A stretch of 64,000 nucleotides of DNA from Rhizobium sp. J15 (GCF_002531825.1 NZ_NWSX01000025.1:19407-83406), one strand, 5' to 3'. Shown: positions 36,191 through 45,782, counted from the first letter of the stretch. Notes: generated from the letters alone by a model not told the origin. Made by a program: numbers and translations.

Positions 36191-36303
36191 CTTCTCTCTC
36201 GCCTCGATTGTCGCCGGCCGGAGGCGCAGCGGTAAGGACGGAGCTTCCGCCCGGATCAGATCCGGACGGAAGTCTTCAGGCTGTCAACGGATCGGGGTTT
36301 TCC

Positions 36304-37596
36304 TCAGGAGCCCTTGCCGCCGCACTTGCCGGTCGCAACATTGAAGTTGCCGCAGTTGAGGGGCTTGCGCCAATCGGAGATCAGGTCCTTGGAGTCGGGC
36401 AGGTAATCCGACCATTCGTCACCGACGACGGCGGGCGTCTGCTGGACGATTTCGAACTGGCCGTCGGCCTGGATTTCACCGATCAGCACCGGCTTGGTGA
36501 TGTGGTGGTTCGGCATGACGGTGGCATAGCCGCCGGAGAGGTTCGGAACGGTGACGCCGATAATGTTGTCGAGAACAGCATCCGTATCGGTGGTGCCGGC
36601 GGCCTGCACGGCCTTCACCCAGGCGTTGAAGCCGATATAGGCGGCCTCCATCGGGTCGTTGGTCACGCGCTTGTCGTTCTTGGTGAACGCATGCCATTCC
36701 TTGATGAACTTCTTGTTGGCCGGGCTTTCCACGGACTCGAAGTAGTTCCAGGCGGCGAGATGGCCGACGAGCGGCTTGGTGTCGAGACCGGCAAGCTCTT
36801 CTTCGCCGACCGAGAAGGCGACGACCGGGATGTCGGTTGCCTTGATGCCCTGGTTGCCGAGTTCCTTGTAGAAAGGCACGTTGGCGTCGCCGTTGATGGT
36901 CGAGACGACGGCGGTCTTCTTGCCGGCAGAACCGAATTCCTTGATCTTGGCGACCTCTGTCTGCCAGTCGGAGAAGCCGAAGGGCGTGTAGTTGACGAGG
37001 ATGTCTTCCTTCGGAATGCCCTTGGATTCGAGATAGGCTTCGAGGATCTTGTTGGTCGTGCGGGGATAGACGTAGTCGGTGCCTTCGAGCACGAAGCGCT
37101 TCACGCCTTCGGTGTTCATCAGGTAGTCGACGGCTGGGATCGCCTGCTGGTTCGGAGCGGCACCGGTGTAGAAGATGTTGCGCGAGGATTCTTCGCCTTC
37201 ATACTGCACGGGGTAGAAGAGCAGCGAGTTCAGCTCTTCGAAAACGGGCAGGACGGATTTGCGCGAGGACGACGTCCAGCAGCCGAAGACGGCGGCGACC
37301 TTGTCCTTTTCGATCAGCTCGCGTGCCTTTTCGGCAAAGAGCGGCCAGTCGGACGCCGGATCGACGACGACGGCTTCGAGCTTCTTGCCGAGAAGGCCGC
37401 CCTTCTTGTTCTGCTCGTCGATGAGCATCAGCATGGCGTCTTTCAGCGTGGTTTCGGAAATCGCCATCGTGCCGGAGAGCGAATGCAGCACGCCGACCTT
37501 GATGGTGTCATCGGCAGCGACCGCGCCATGGAAGGCGGCCGAGGCCGCCATGACGGCGCCGAGTGCTGCGCCGGTAAGAATGGATTTGAGATTCAT
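36304..37596 (-). CDS. urtA: Urea ABC transporter substrate-binding protein UrtA
   Basis: The 430-residue periplasmic binding protein has a signal peptide (cleavage near residue 28, AVAADD) and the family start IKVGVLHSLSGTMAISETTL (core HSLSGTMAIS). Other UrtA features are VFGCWTSSSRKSVLPVFE and the conserved Cys pair near the C terminus (CGNFNVATGKCGGKGS). It binds urea with high affinity and leads the urtABCDE operon; 113 bases separate it from urtB. The 186-base gap upstream should hold the operon promoter, but I could not identify a sigma-54 site by eye. Confidence 0.96.
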   Translation of the reverse strand: MNLKSILTGAALGAVMAASAAFHGAVAADDTIKVGVLHSLSGTMAISETTLKDAMLMLIDEQNKKGGLLGKKLEAVVVDPASDWPLFAEKARELIEKDKVAAVFGCWTSSSRKSVLPVFEELNSLLFYPVQYEGEESSRNIFYTGAAPNQQAIPAVDYLMNTEGVKRFVLEGTDYVYPRTTNKILEAYLESKGIPKEDILVNYTPFGFSDWQTEVAKIKEFGSAGKKTAVVSTINGDANVPFYKELGNQGIKATDIPVVAFSVGEEELAGLDTKPLVGHLAAWNYFESVESPANKKFIKEWHAFTKNDKRVTNDPMEAAYIGFNAWVKAVQAAGTTDTDAVLDNIIGVTVPNLSGGYATVMPNHHITKPVLIGEIQADGQFEIVQQTPAVVGDEWSDYLPDSKDLISDWRKPLNCGNFNVATGKCGGKGS

Positions 37597-37738
37597 TTGG
37601 TTGATCCCCTCTTTGTTCCGCAACAGGCCGGAAACGAAATTCACTGTTGCCGAGGGGGACTATCGGGTGCTGCAGCGCGAAAACACATACGCAAAATGAC
37701 GTAGGCGCAGGGGGTAAACGGGCAGGCCGAAAAGCAAA

Positions 37739-37762
37739 GGGCATCCCGCGGCCGGGATGCCC
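37739..37762 (-). terminator. Terminator of the PAP2 phosphatase gene
   Basis: GGGCATCCCG (37739-37748) pairs perfectly with CGGGATGCCC (37753-37762). On the minus strand the stem is followed by TTTGCTTTT. It ends transcription of the phosphatase gene before the urt promoter region. Confidence 0.85.
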
Positions 37763-37782
37763 TGCAGCTATGAGACGGAAAA

Positions 37783-39687
37783 TCAGTAGCCGATCCTCAA
37801 GGTGACCGATGTCGGGCCATAGGAGAGGCTCGCCCTGTGGCCGGAGATGGTGAACTTGCCGAAGCTGCCGGTGACGTTGTCGGCCTTCAGGATCTCGATC
37901 CTGGTTCCGGGCGCCGGGGAGAAACCGTCGGCAAGCGCCACGTCGAGATCACCGGCGAGCTCCGCCTTGCCCTTGACAACCAGGGTGCCGGCGCCATCCG
38001 CGCCGAGCGCCAGCTTCGCCACCCCATTGGAGACCTGCTGATAGTCGCCGCCCACGGTCAGAGGCTTGTCAGCGGCCAGAACCAGCGAACCGCCATTGAC
38101 AGTCAGCCCGCCGCTGCCCAAGGCCGAGGACGATCCGGCGACCAGCACGCCCGCTTCCAGAACGGTGCCGCCGGCATAGCTGTTGGCGCCCGACAGGCCG
38201 AGGATGCCGCTGCCGCTCTTCACCAGCCTGCCCTTGCCGCCGATGTCGTTGCGCCAGGTGTCGATCGCATTGAAACCGCCCTTCTCCGCATCCATCGTCA
38301 CGGTCACATCCTGGTCGAAAGCGCCGTAGCCGTCGGCTGCGGCAAACAGGTTGAGGCGGCCGTAACCTTCGGCGTCGTCAATAAGCGGATAGCCCGAGGC
38401 GATCGCCGTCGTCTTCAGAACCTCGCGGCGCTGCTCGCCATCGAGATAGGGCAGACGCGTTTCGAGAAGCGCTTCGGCGCCCTGCGGCACGCGGGCCGGC
38501 TGATCGGTCGGATGGATCGTCGGCAGGCCATAGCTCAGGCGCTGCAGCACGTAAGCCCGATTGGCGTCATGATCGGCGAAACGGTCCGCGGCAAGCGGCG
38601 CCGCATGAGCGGCGACTTGAAGCGCACCCGCATCGGCAACGCCGGACTTTGCGATCAGCCACGACTGCGCCTGGGCGTAGGCATCGCTCTTCAGCGCGGC
38701 ATTATCGGCCTTGTTCAGGTTGTAGACGACCGTGGCGGTGCCGAGCATGCGGCCGCCCATCACGTCGAGCGGAGAATGCATGCCGGCAAGGATGCGGTCT
38801 TCGCCCAGTTCGCTGGCGCGTGTGATCATTTCCTGGAAGCGCTGCGGCACGAGATAAGCCATGGCGAGCGCATCGCGCCAGGCTTCCGCCGTATGTCCGC
38901 TCGGGAAGCCGCCGTCCTCGACCGGCTTGCCGCTCTTGGCAGGCGCGAGCGTCGGGACGACCGAAACGTCCTGGCTCCAGCGATAGGGACGCGCATATTT
39001 GAAATAGCGCTTGGCGGGCTCCGTCGAGCCGTCACCGCTTGCCGCGTTGATGAAGTCGATGGCAAGGCCCATGTCAGGATTGGCATCGGTCTTGTTTTCC
39101 GTGTCCGGCTTGCTGCCGGCGCCGCGATTGTTGCCCTTGTCGTCATACTTGACCGTCGTCGCGTCGGCCGCCACCTCGGTGATCGTGGTGGTCTGCTTGG
39201 AACCGGCCTTCCAGGCATCGGTCAGCGGGCCGAGGCCGTCGACGATGCTGGCATTCTTGCCGCGCCGGTCGTCGAGATAGGCGGCAACGGCCTGCTCGGC
39301 CGTCCGCGCCTTGGTCACCTTGACGGAATAGGCGATGTTCGCGTCATGGACAAGCTTGTTGACGATCTGACCGTCGGTCTTGCTGAAGGGAATGCCGTCC
39401 CAATCCGTCTTGGCGACCGCCGCGCAATTGTCCTTGGCAGGCGCCTCGACGCCGGCGTCGACGAAAGGTGTGCGCGGCGTCCAGACTTCCAGGAAGCCGG
39501 AGAGAAGATGAACGGCGGCATTGGTGTCCACCGTCGAGAAGCAGGCGTCACCACGCTTGTTGGTATTTCCGGTTTCGGCATAAGGCACCTTTGCCGCTGT
39601 GGCCTGATCGGCGGCAGCAAGCGACGGGACGATCGAAACGAGGCAGACAAGAGCGGTGCTCAGACGGAAAAAGCTTAAAACAGACAT
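37783..39687 (-). CDS. Secreted PAP2-type acid phosphatase with autotransporter-like repeat tail
   Basis: The 634-residue protein has a signal peptide (residues 1-25) and a class A/PAP2 phosphatase domain with KYARPYRW (about 255), GGFPSGHTAEAW (about 290) and DRILAGMHSPLDV (about 330), the three phosphate-binding motifs. The last 140 residues carry PATR-type autotransporter repeats (GSGILGLSGANSYAGGTVLE, GGLTVNGGSLVL) and end in VTLRIGY. No outer-membrane beta-barrel of about 250 residues follows, so the normal autotransporter translocator is missing. The start at ATG 39687 was chosen for the signal peptide. It probably releases phosphate from organic phosphates in the periplasm or outside the cell. 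Confidence 0.88.
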   Translation of the reverse strand: MSVLSFFRLSTALVCLVSIVPSLAAADQATAAKVPYAETGNTNKRGDACFSTVDTNAAVHLLSGFLEVWTPRTPFVDAGVEAPAKDNCAAVAKTDWDGIPFSKTDGQIVNKLVHDANIAYSVKVTKARTAEQAVAAYLDDRRGKNASIVDGLGPLTDAWKAGSKQTTTITEVAADATTVKYDDKGNNRGAGSKPDTENKTDANPDMGLAIDFINAASGDGSTEPAKRYFKYARPYRWSQDVSVVPTLAPAKSGKPVEDGGFPSGHTAEAWRDALAMAYLVPQRFQEMITRASELGEDRILAGMHSPLDVMGGRMLGTATVVYNLNKADNAALKSDAYAQAQSWLIAKSGVADAGALQVAAHAAPLAADRFADHDANRAYVLQRLSYGLPTIHPTDQPARVPQGAEALLETRLPYLDGEQRREVLKTTAIASGYPLIDDAEGYGRLNLFAAADGYGAFDQDVTVTMDAEKGGFNAIDTWRNDIGGKGRLVKSGSGILGLSGANSYAGGTVLEAGVLVAGSSSALGSGGLTVNGGSLVLAADKPLTVGGDYQQVSNGVAKLALGADGAGTLVVKGKAELAGDLDVALADGFSPAPGTRIEILKADNVTGSFGKFTISGHRASLSYGPTSVTLRIGY

Positions 39688-39866
39688 GGGTGCACCCGAA
39701 ATGGTTGAACGAACGGCGGGAGGGTTAGAGCGCTTATGTGACAGAGCCGTTTCAAAAATATTACTGTTCTGCGAATCTGCCAATGCTCCGCCTCTTGCCT
39801 TTCCCGTCCATCCCGCCAAAACTGCCGCGGAGAAGATGAGCCCAACAAGAGTGCCGGAAAGAGGGC

Positions 39867-42800
39867 ATGACAGCGCGCCAACGCATCATTCCGGTGAGAC
39901 GCGAATACAATCGCTGGGTCGCCAACCAAACGCTGGAAGATTATGCGCTGCGCTTCACCGCAAAGAGCGCCCGCCATTTCTCGTCCGAGCGCATTTCGCA
40001 GACCGCCATCGGCGCGATCTCCTTCCTGGCGCTCGAAGCGATCGGCGGCGCGATCACCCTCTCCTACGGCACCACCAACGCCTTCTATGCCATCATCGTC
40101 GCCTCGCTCGCCATGCTGGCGATCGGCCTGCCGATCAGCCGCTACGCCATCCGTCACGGCGTCGATATCGATCTTCTGACGCGCGGCGCCGGTTTCGGCT
40201 ATATCGGCTCCACCATCACCTCGCTGATCTATGCAAGCTTCACCTTCATGCTGTTTGCGATCGAGGCGTCGATCATGTCCGGCGCGCTGGAGCTGACACT
40301 CGGCATTCCGCTCTGGATCGGCTATATCATCAGCGCCGTCATGGTGATTCCGCTGGTAACGCACGGCGTGCGGCTGATCAGCAAGTTCCAGCTGATCACC
40401 CAGCCCTTCTGGATCGTGCTGAACATCCTGCCCTTCATCTTCATCGCCTTGATGGACTGGGAGAAGTTCGATCTCTGGCGCGCCTTTTCCGGCATCCGCC
40501 ACGCCTCCGGCCCGCCGGGCACCATCGCCGACTTCGATCTGGTGGAGTTCGGCGCCGCCTCCGCCGTCATCCTGGCGCTGATGTCGCAGATCGGCGAGCA
40601 GGCCGATTTCCTGCGCTTCCTGCCGCCGGTGCCGCAGCGCAAATGGCGCCATCGCCTGGCTATCTTCCTTGCCGGACCCGGCTGGGTCATCATCGGCGCG
40701 CCGAAGCTGCTTGCCGGCTCCTTCCTCGTCGTTCTGACCTTCACCTCCGGCGTGCCCCTCGACCGCGCCGCCGATCCCGCGCAGATGTATCTGACCGCCT
40801 TCGGCTACATGGTCCCCTGGCACAATGCGGCGCTGTTGCTGATGGCGGCCTTCGTCGTCGTCTCGCAGCTCAAGATCAACGTGATGAACGCCTATGCCGG
40901 CTCGCTCGCCTGGTCGAACTTCTTCTCCCGGCTGACCCACAGCCATCCCGGCCGCGTCATCTGGCTGGTCTTCAACGTGGCGATCGCTCTGTTGCTGATG
41001 GAACTCGGCATCTACCGGCTGCTGGAGGAAACGCTCGGCATCTTCTCGATCATCGCCATGGCCTGGCTCTGCACGATCTCCGCCGATCTCTTCATCAACA
41101 AGCCGCTGGGGCTCGCCCCTCCCGGCATCGAGTTCAAGCGCGCCCATCTCTACGACATCAACCCCGTCGGCCTCGGCGCCATGACGCTGTCGGCAACCCT
41201 ATCGCTGATCGCCCATTTCGGCGCCTTCGGCGAGACAGCCGCTTCGCTCGCGCCCTATATCACCCTCGCAATCGCCTTCATCGCGACGCCGACGCTCGCC
41301 TGGGCGACGAGAGGCAAATTCTATCTCGCCCGCAAGCCGCGCCAGAGCTGGAAGACGCTGACGAGCATCACCTGCTCCGTCTGCGAACACCCGTTCGAGC
41401 CGGAGGATATGGCCTGGTGCCCCGCCTATGCCGCGCCGATCTGCTCGCTCTGCTGCTCGCTCGACAGCCGCTGCCACGACATGTGCAAGCCGGCAGCGCG
41501 TTTCAACGCCCAGGTCGGCACCGTCGCCAGGACGCTGTTGCCGGAAAGCATTCTGGGCAAGCTGACGACGCGCCTCGGCCGCTATGGCATCGCCGTCGCG
41601 CTGGCGCTGACCGCCATCGGCGCAATCCTGGCGATGATCGCCCATCAGGTCGCCTCCGCCTCGCCCGAGACGGCCGAAGTGGTCAATCGCACCATCCTCA
41701 TCGTCTTCTTCGTCTTCTCGGTGATTTCAGGCGTCGTCTGCTGGTTCTACGTGCTTGCCCATGACAGCCGCGTCGTCGCCGAGGAAGAATCCTCGCGCCA
41801 GAACACGCTGCTGCTCAAGGAAATCGCCGCCCACAAGAAGACCGACGCCGCCCTGCAGAATGCCAAGGAGACGGCCGAAGCCGCCAACCGCGCCAAGAGC
41901 CGCTATGTCGTCGGCCTCAGCCATGAGCTGCGCACGCCTTTGAATGCCGTGCTCGGCTATGCCCAGATCCTCGAACGCGACGAGACGATCCCCGCGCCGC
42001 GCCATTCCTCGATCAAGGTCATCCGCCGCAGCGCCGAACATCTCTCCGGCCTGATCGACGGCCTTCTCGATATTTCCAAGATCGAGGCCGGCCGCCTGCA
42101 GGTCTATTCCAACGAGATCAACATCCAGGATTTTCTCGACCAGATCGTCGAGATGTTCCGCCCGCAGGCGCAGGCAAAGGGGCTTGCCTTCCTGCATGCG
42201 CGCTCGCCCGCCTTGCCGCAATTCGTCCGCACCGATGAAAAGCGCCTGCGCCAGATCCTGGTCAACCTGCTCTCCAATGCCATCAAGTTCACCGACGAGG
42301 GCAGCGTCACCTTCGATGTCGCCTATCGCAGCCAGGTTGCGACCTTTACCGTCACCGACACCGGCCGCGGCATCGCCGAGAAGGATCTGACGCGCATTTA
42401 CGAACCCTTCCAGCGCGGCGAGGCCGACAGCGTGCGGCCGATGCCCGGCCTCGGTCTCGGCCTCACCATCACCCGGCTCCTGACCAACACGCTCGGCGGC
42501 GAAATTGCGGTTTCGAGCGTCAAGGACGAAGGCTCGACCTTCCGCGTGCGGCTGATGCTGTCCGCCGTCATGCGCGCCGCAGCACCGCCGCAGGAAAAGC
42601 GCATCGCCGGCTATGACGGCCCGCGCCGCACGATCGTCGTCGTCGACGACAACGAGGATCACCGCGAGATGATGCGCGAAATCCTGGCGCCGCTCGATTT
42701 CATCGTGCTGACGGCGGCAGGCGGTGCGGAATGCCTGACGCTGATCGACGGCATCATGCCCGACCTCTTCCTTGTCGATATCCTGATGCCCGGCATGAGC

Positions 42801-43250
42801 GGCTGGCAGCTCGTCTCGCGCCTGCGCGAGGCCGGCCAGACGGCCCCGGTGCTGATGCTTTCGGCCAATATCGGCGATGCGGCGGTTCTGAGCGACAGCG
42901 ACGACAGCCACAATGATGCGATCGGCAAGCCCGTCGACATCCGCCAGCTGCGCGACAAGCTCGCTTTGCATCTCGGCCTGAAATGGATCTATGCCGATGC
43001 GGCGCCGGCCATCGTGGAAAAGACCAAGGCGCCGATGCTGAGCCCGGGTGCCGCCCATGTGCAGGAACTGCTGCGGCTCGGCGAGATCGGTTACATCAGA
43101 GGCATTGAAGCGAAGCTTTCCGACCTTGCCAAGGTGGAGGCAAATCGGCCATTCACGGAGGCTCTTCGACCCTATGTAGCCGCCTTCGATCTGACCGGCT
43201 TCATGAACTTCCTGCACGACTTCGACGAAAAGGTGGAATCCATTGGCTGA
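39867..43250 (+). CDS. Hybrid sensor kinase with NCS1 permease-type input domain
   Basis: The 1127-residue protein fuses four parts. Residues 15-490 look like a nucleobase/cytosine permease (NCS1) with about twelve membrane segments (AIGAISFLALEAIGGAITLS; GADIDL-type region GVDIDLLTRGAGFGYIGS). Residues 500-540 are a Cys-rich linker with eight Cys, including two CxxC pairs. After two more membrane helices (570-630) comes a HisKA/HATPase kinase with phosphoacceptor His686 in GLSHELRTPLNAVL and nucleotide-binding GRGIAE and GLGLGLTITR. A receiver (about 915-1040, Asp near 970 in LVDILMPGM) and a helical C-terminal tail follow. It probably senses a transported nitrogen compound; its ligand is unknown. 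It overlaps the next response regulator gene by eight bases. Confidence 0.9.
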   Translation: MTARQRIIPVRREYNRWVANQTLEDYALRFTAKSARHFSSERISQTAIGAISFLALEAIGGAITLSYGTTNAFYAIIVASLAMLAIGLPISRYAIRHGVDIDLLTRGAGFGYIGSTITSLIYASFTFMLFAIEASIMSGALELTLGIPLWIGYIISAVMVIPLVTHGVRLISKFQLITQPFWIVLNILPFIFIALMDWEKFDLWRAFSGIRHASGPPGTIADFDLVEFGAASAVILALMSQIGEQADFLRFLPPVPQRKWRHRLAIFLAGPGWVIIGAPKLLAGSFLVVLTFTSGVPLDRAADPAQMYLTAFGYMVPWHNAALLLMAAFVVVSQLKINVMNAYAGSLAWSNFFSRLTHSHPGRVIWLVFNVAIALLLMELGIYRLLEETLGIFSIIAMAWLCTISADLFINKPLGLAPPGIEFKRAHLYDINPVGLGAMTLSATLSLIAHFGAFGETAASLAPYITLAIAFIATPTLAWATRGKFYLARKPRQSWKTLTSITCSVCEHPFEPEDMAWCPAYAAPICSLCCSLDSRCHDMCKPAARFNAQVGTVARTLLPESILGKLTTRLGRYGIAVALALTAIGAILAMIAHQVASASPETAEVVNRTILIVFFVFSVISGVVCWFYVLAHDSRVVAEEESSRQNTLLLKEIAAHKKTDAALQNAKETAEAANRAKSRYVVGLSHELRTPLNAVLGYAQILERDETIPAPRHSSIKVIRRSAEHLSGLIDGLLDISKIEAGRLQVYSNEINIQDFLDQIVEMFRPQAQAKGLAFLHARSPALPQFVRTDEKRLRQILVNLLSNAIKFTDEGSVTFDVAYRSQVATFTVTDTGRGIAEKDLTRIYEPFQRGEADSVRPMPGLGLGLTITRLLTNTLGGEIAVSSVKDEGSTFRVRLMLSAVMRAAAPPQEKRIAGYDGPRRTIVVVDDNEDHREMMREILAPLDFIVLTAAGGAECLTLIDGIMPDLFLVDILMPGMSGWQLVSRLREAGQTAPVLMLSANIGDAAVLSDSDDSHNDAIGKPVDIRQLRDKLALHLGLKWIYADAAPAIVEKTKAPMLSPGAAHVQELLRLGEIGYIRGIEAKLSDLAKVEANRPFTEALRPYVAAFDLTGFMNFLHDFDEKVESIG

Positions 43251-44160
43251 GCCGGCCCTCCCTCGCGACATCGTTCTTCTCGTCGACGACTCGCCGGAGG
43301 CGCTGGGCTTCCTGACCGACGCGCTCGAACAGTCCGGCTTCTCGGTGCTGATCGCGACGTCGGGCACGGCGGCACTTGGCATCGTCGAGCGCATCACGCC
43401 CGATCTCATCCTGCTTGACGCGGTCATGCCCGCCATGGACGGCTTCGAGACCTGCCGCCGGCTGAAGGCGAATGCCGCGGTGGCGCAGGTGCCGGTCATC
43501 TTCATGACCGGACTGACCGAGACCGAGCATGTCGTGCATGCGCTGGAATCCGGCGGCGTCGATTACCTCACCAAGCCGATCAACATCGACGAATTGCGCG
43601 CCCGCATCCGCGTCCATCTCAGAAATGCCCGCTCGACCCAGAGCGCCCGTGTCGCGCTGGATGCCGCCGGACGCCATCTGCTGGCGGTCAAGGGCGACGG
43701 TGCGATCCATTGGTCGACGCCGCAGGCAACGCGGCTGGTCAATACGGCGATGGGCAGCGACGACGGCATGGAGGTCGTCGTCCGCCATATCGCCGGCTGG
43801 ATGCGCGACCGCATGGCCGCAGTGCGCGACGGCATCATCTCGATCACCCATGCCGGCCAGGCGGCGCTGCAGCTCGCCTTCCTCGGCGCGATCGGCCCGG
43901 ACGAATATCTCTTCCGCCTCACGGCCGCCAGCCAGCGCAGCGACGACGAGGTGCTGCGCCAGCGCTTCTCGCTCACACAGCGCGAATCCGAAGTGCTTCT
44001 CTGGATCGCCAAGGGCAAGGCCAACCGCGATATCGGCGAGATATTGGGACTGTCGGCGCGCACGGTGAATAAGCACCTCGAGCAGATCTATGTGAAACTC
44101 GGCGTCGAGAACCGCGCCTCGGCTGCGGTAAAAGCGACGCATGTGCTGCACGAGGTGTAG
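43243..44160 (+). CDS. LuxR/NarL-type response regulator, partner of the permease-kinase
   Basis: The 305-residue protein has a receiver (residues 5-120; phospho-Asp in LILLDAVMPAMDG near 65, Lys in YLTKPINID near 115), a linker of about 110 residues, and a LuxR-type helix-turn-helix at the end (LTQRESEVLLWIAKGKANRDIGEILGLSARTVNKHLEQIY, cited as LTQRESEVL and LSARTVNKHLEQIY). Its TTG start lies inside the last codons of the kinase gene, so the two are co-translated. It is the probable output of that kinase. Target genes are not known; the nearby urea and amino acid transport operons are candidates by position only. Confidence 0.92.
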   Translation: MAEPALPRDIVLLVDDSPEALGFLTDALEQSGFSVLIATSGTAALGIVERITPDLILLDAVMPAMDGFETCRRLKANAAVAQVPVIFMTGLTETEHVVHALESGGVDYLTKPINIDELRARIRVHLRNARSTQSARVALDAAGRHLLAVKGDGAIHWSTPQATRLVNTAMGSDDGMEVVVRHIAGWMRDRMAAVRDGIISITHAGQAALQLAFLGAIGPDEYLFRLTAASQRSDDEVLRQRFSLTQRESEVLLWIAKGKANRDIGEILGLSARTVNKHLEQIYVKLGVENRASAAVKATHVLHEV

Positions 44161-44204
44161 AGGCATATTGCAAGGCACGCCGTGTCCGCCCTCTCCATGA
44201 TCCT

Positions 44205-44470
44205 TCAGACGATCCGATCGGGCGCGTCCCTGCCCTCGATGAAATCCGTCACTTCTCGACCACCTTCATGCCCATGGCGGTCCGCATTTTCTTCGTCGCG
44301 CTGCCGCGATGCGGCAGCAGAGCCGCATTCTCAATCCGCCGCAAGGTTTCCGGTACATTCGGTTCCGCCTCATAGACATCGAGCCACGCACCGCGGATCG
44401 TGCCTGCCGCCAGAACCGAAATCAGCACAGCTTCATCCACGACGTCGCCGCAGGCGAACCGCACTGAAAT
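44205..44470 (-). pseudogene. Decayed C-terminal fragment of a D-2-hydroxyacid dehydrogenase
   Basis: Reading from about 44470 downward, GDVVDEAVLISVLAAGTIRGAWLDVYEAEPNVP (cited by core GTIRGAWLDVYEAEPNVP) and NAALLPHRGSATKKMRTAMGMKVVEK are unmistakable C-terminal parts of this family, with the catalytic His in LLPHRGS. The frame stops after VVEK. One base off, it resumes as VTDFIEGRDAPDRIV followed by a stop at 44205, which restores the normal family end, so a single-base frameshift is present near 44250. The first about 230 residues, including the NAD-binding site, are missing. It is a relic without function. Confidence 0.85.
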
Positions 44471-44485
44471 GTGCTGAAAAAGAAA

Positions 44486-44509
44486 GAAGCCCGGTAGGAA
44501 CCGGGCTTC
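44486..44509 (-). terminator. Terminator of the liv operon
   Basis: GAAGCCCGGT (44486-44495) pairs perfectly with ACCGGGCTTC (44500-44509). On the minus strand it is followed by TTTCTTTTT. It lies 31 bases after the end of the livJ-like gene. Confidence 0.92.
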
Positions 44510-44540
44510 GATCAGATCGTATCCAAAAAGGAAGTAAAGC

Positions 44541-45662
44541 TTACATGCCCTGCGGGACGTAGGTGTACTTGCCGTCCGCGCCCTTCTTCCATTCGTACAT
44601 GATGTAGCCAGGAATCTTCGGGTCGCCCTTTTCGTCGAACGAAATGTCGCCGAGAACCGTCGGGAACGGACCCTTTTCCTTCATGGCAGCGGCGACGGCT
44701 TCAGGATCCACCGAACCGGCAGCCTTGGCGGCACCGGCGATCGCCTGCATCGCAGCGTAGGAGTAGAGCGTATAGGCTTCGGGGTTGAAACCGGCAGCCT
44801 TGAACTTTTCGACGAGTTCCTTGTTGGCCGGGTTCAGCGTCGGGTCGGGACCGAAGGTGTTGAGCGTACCGGCAACGGCGTCACCGGCGATCGAGGCCAG
44901 TTCGTTCGAAACGATGCCAGCGCCCGAAACCAGCGTTGCCTTCAGGCCCTGGTCGGCAGCCTGGCGGATGATGAGACCGGCTTCGGTGTGCAGGCCGCCC
45001 CAATAGATGATCGAGACGCCGGCTTCCTTCATCTTGGCGATGAGGGCCGAGAAGTCCTTGTCGCCGACATTGATGCCTTCGTACATGACTTCGGTCACGC
45101 CGGCGGCATTCATGGCCTTCTTGGTTTCGTCTGCAAGGCCCTGACCGTACGGGGTCTTGTCGTGAACGACGGCGATCTTGGCATCCTTGAAGTGGTCGGC
45201 AAGATACTTGCCGGCGATGGCGCCCTGCTGGTCGTCACGGCCGCAGGTGCGGAACGTGTTCCAGAGGCCGCGCTCGGTGAACTTCGGGTTGGTAGCAGCC
45301 GGGGTGATTTCGAGAATGCCGTTTTCGGCATAGACTTCCGAAGCCGGGATCGAAACGCCCGAGTTGAAGTGGCCGATGACGAACTTGACGCCGTCAGCAA
45401 CGAATTTGTTGGCGACCGAAATGCCCTGCTTCGGGTCGGAGACGTCGTCGCCGAGCTCGATCTTGATCTGCTCGCCGTTGATGCCGCCAGCAGCGTTGAT
45501 GTCGGCGGCCGCCTGCTCGGCGCCCTTCTGAAGCTGCGCGCCGAAAGCGGCGTTCGGGCCGGTCAGCGGACCAGCGACAGCGATGAGGACGTCGGCCCAG
45601 GCGTTGCCGCTGAAGGCGACCATCGCCGTCAGAGCCACTGCCGACAGAAGAGACTTCTTCAT
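44541..45662 (-). CDS. livJ: Branched-chain amino acid ABC transporter substrate-binding protein
   Basis: The 373-residue periplasmic protein has a signal peptide (residues 1-23, GNAWA). The Leu/Ile/Val-binding fold shows IAVAGPLTGPNAAFGAQLQKGAEQA (core AGPLTGPNAAFGAQ), VIGHFNSGVSIPASEVYAENGI (core GHFNSGVSIPAS) and RTCGRDDQQGAIAGKYL. Two Cys are not both evident, unlike E. coli LivJ. It is the last gene of the operon after DUF6867, with a 120-base gap that may allow separate or boosted expression. In rhizobia such broad-range systems (Bra/Liv) take up many amino acids. Confidence 0.93.
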   Translation of the reverse strand: MKKSLLSAVALTAMVAFSGNAWADVLIAVAGPLTGPNAAFGAQLQKGAEQAAADINAAGGINGEQIKIELGDDVSDPKQGISVANKFVADGVKFVIGHFNSGVSIPASEVYAENGILEITPAATNPKFTERGLWNTFRTCGRDDQQGAIAGKYLADHFKDAKIAVVHDKTPYGQGLADETKKAMNAAGVTEVMYEGINVGDKDFSALIAKMKEAGVSIIYWGGLHTEAGLIIRQAADQGLKATLVSGAGIVSNELASIAGDAVAGTLNTFGPDPTLNPANKELVEKFKAAGFNPEAYTLYSYAAMQAIAGAAKAAGSVDPEAVAAAMKEKGPFPTVLGDISFDEKGDPKIPGYIMYEWKKGADGKYTYVPQGM

Positions 45663-45782
45663 ATTGTTACTCCCAATTTTTGGGCGGGTTCCGGTCCAAG
45701 ACCCGGCGCATTACCCACCATTGACTGCGCCAGGAAAGCTGTTCCACTCTGAAGGCAATTCATGCCTAGTTTCAACGGACTG

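Noticed and set aside
37597..37782. Sigma-54/NtrC promoter expected in front of urtA
   Set aside because: No GG-N10-GC promoter with acceptable flanks was seen by eye on the minus strand; I did not call one.
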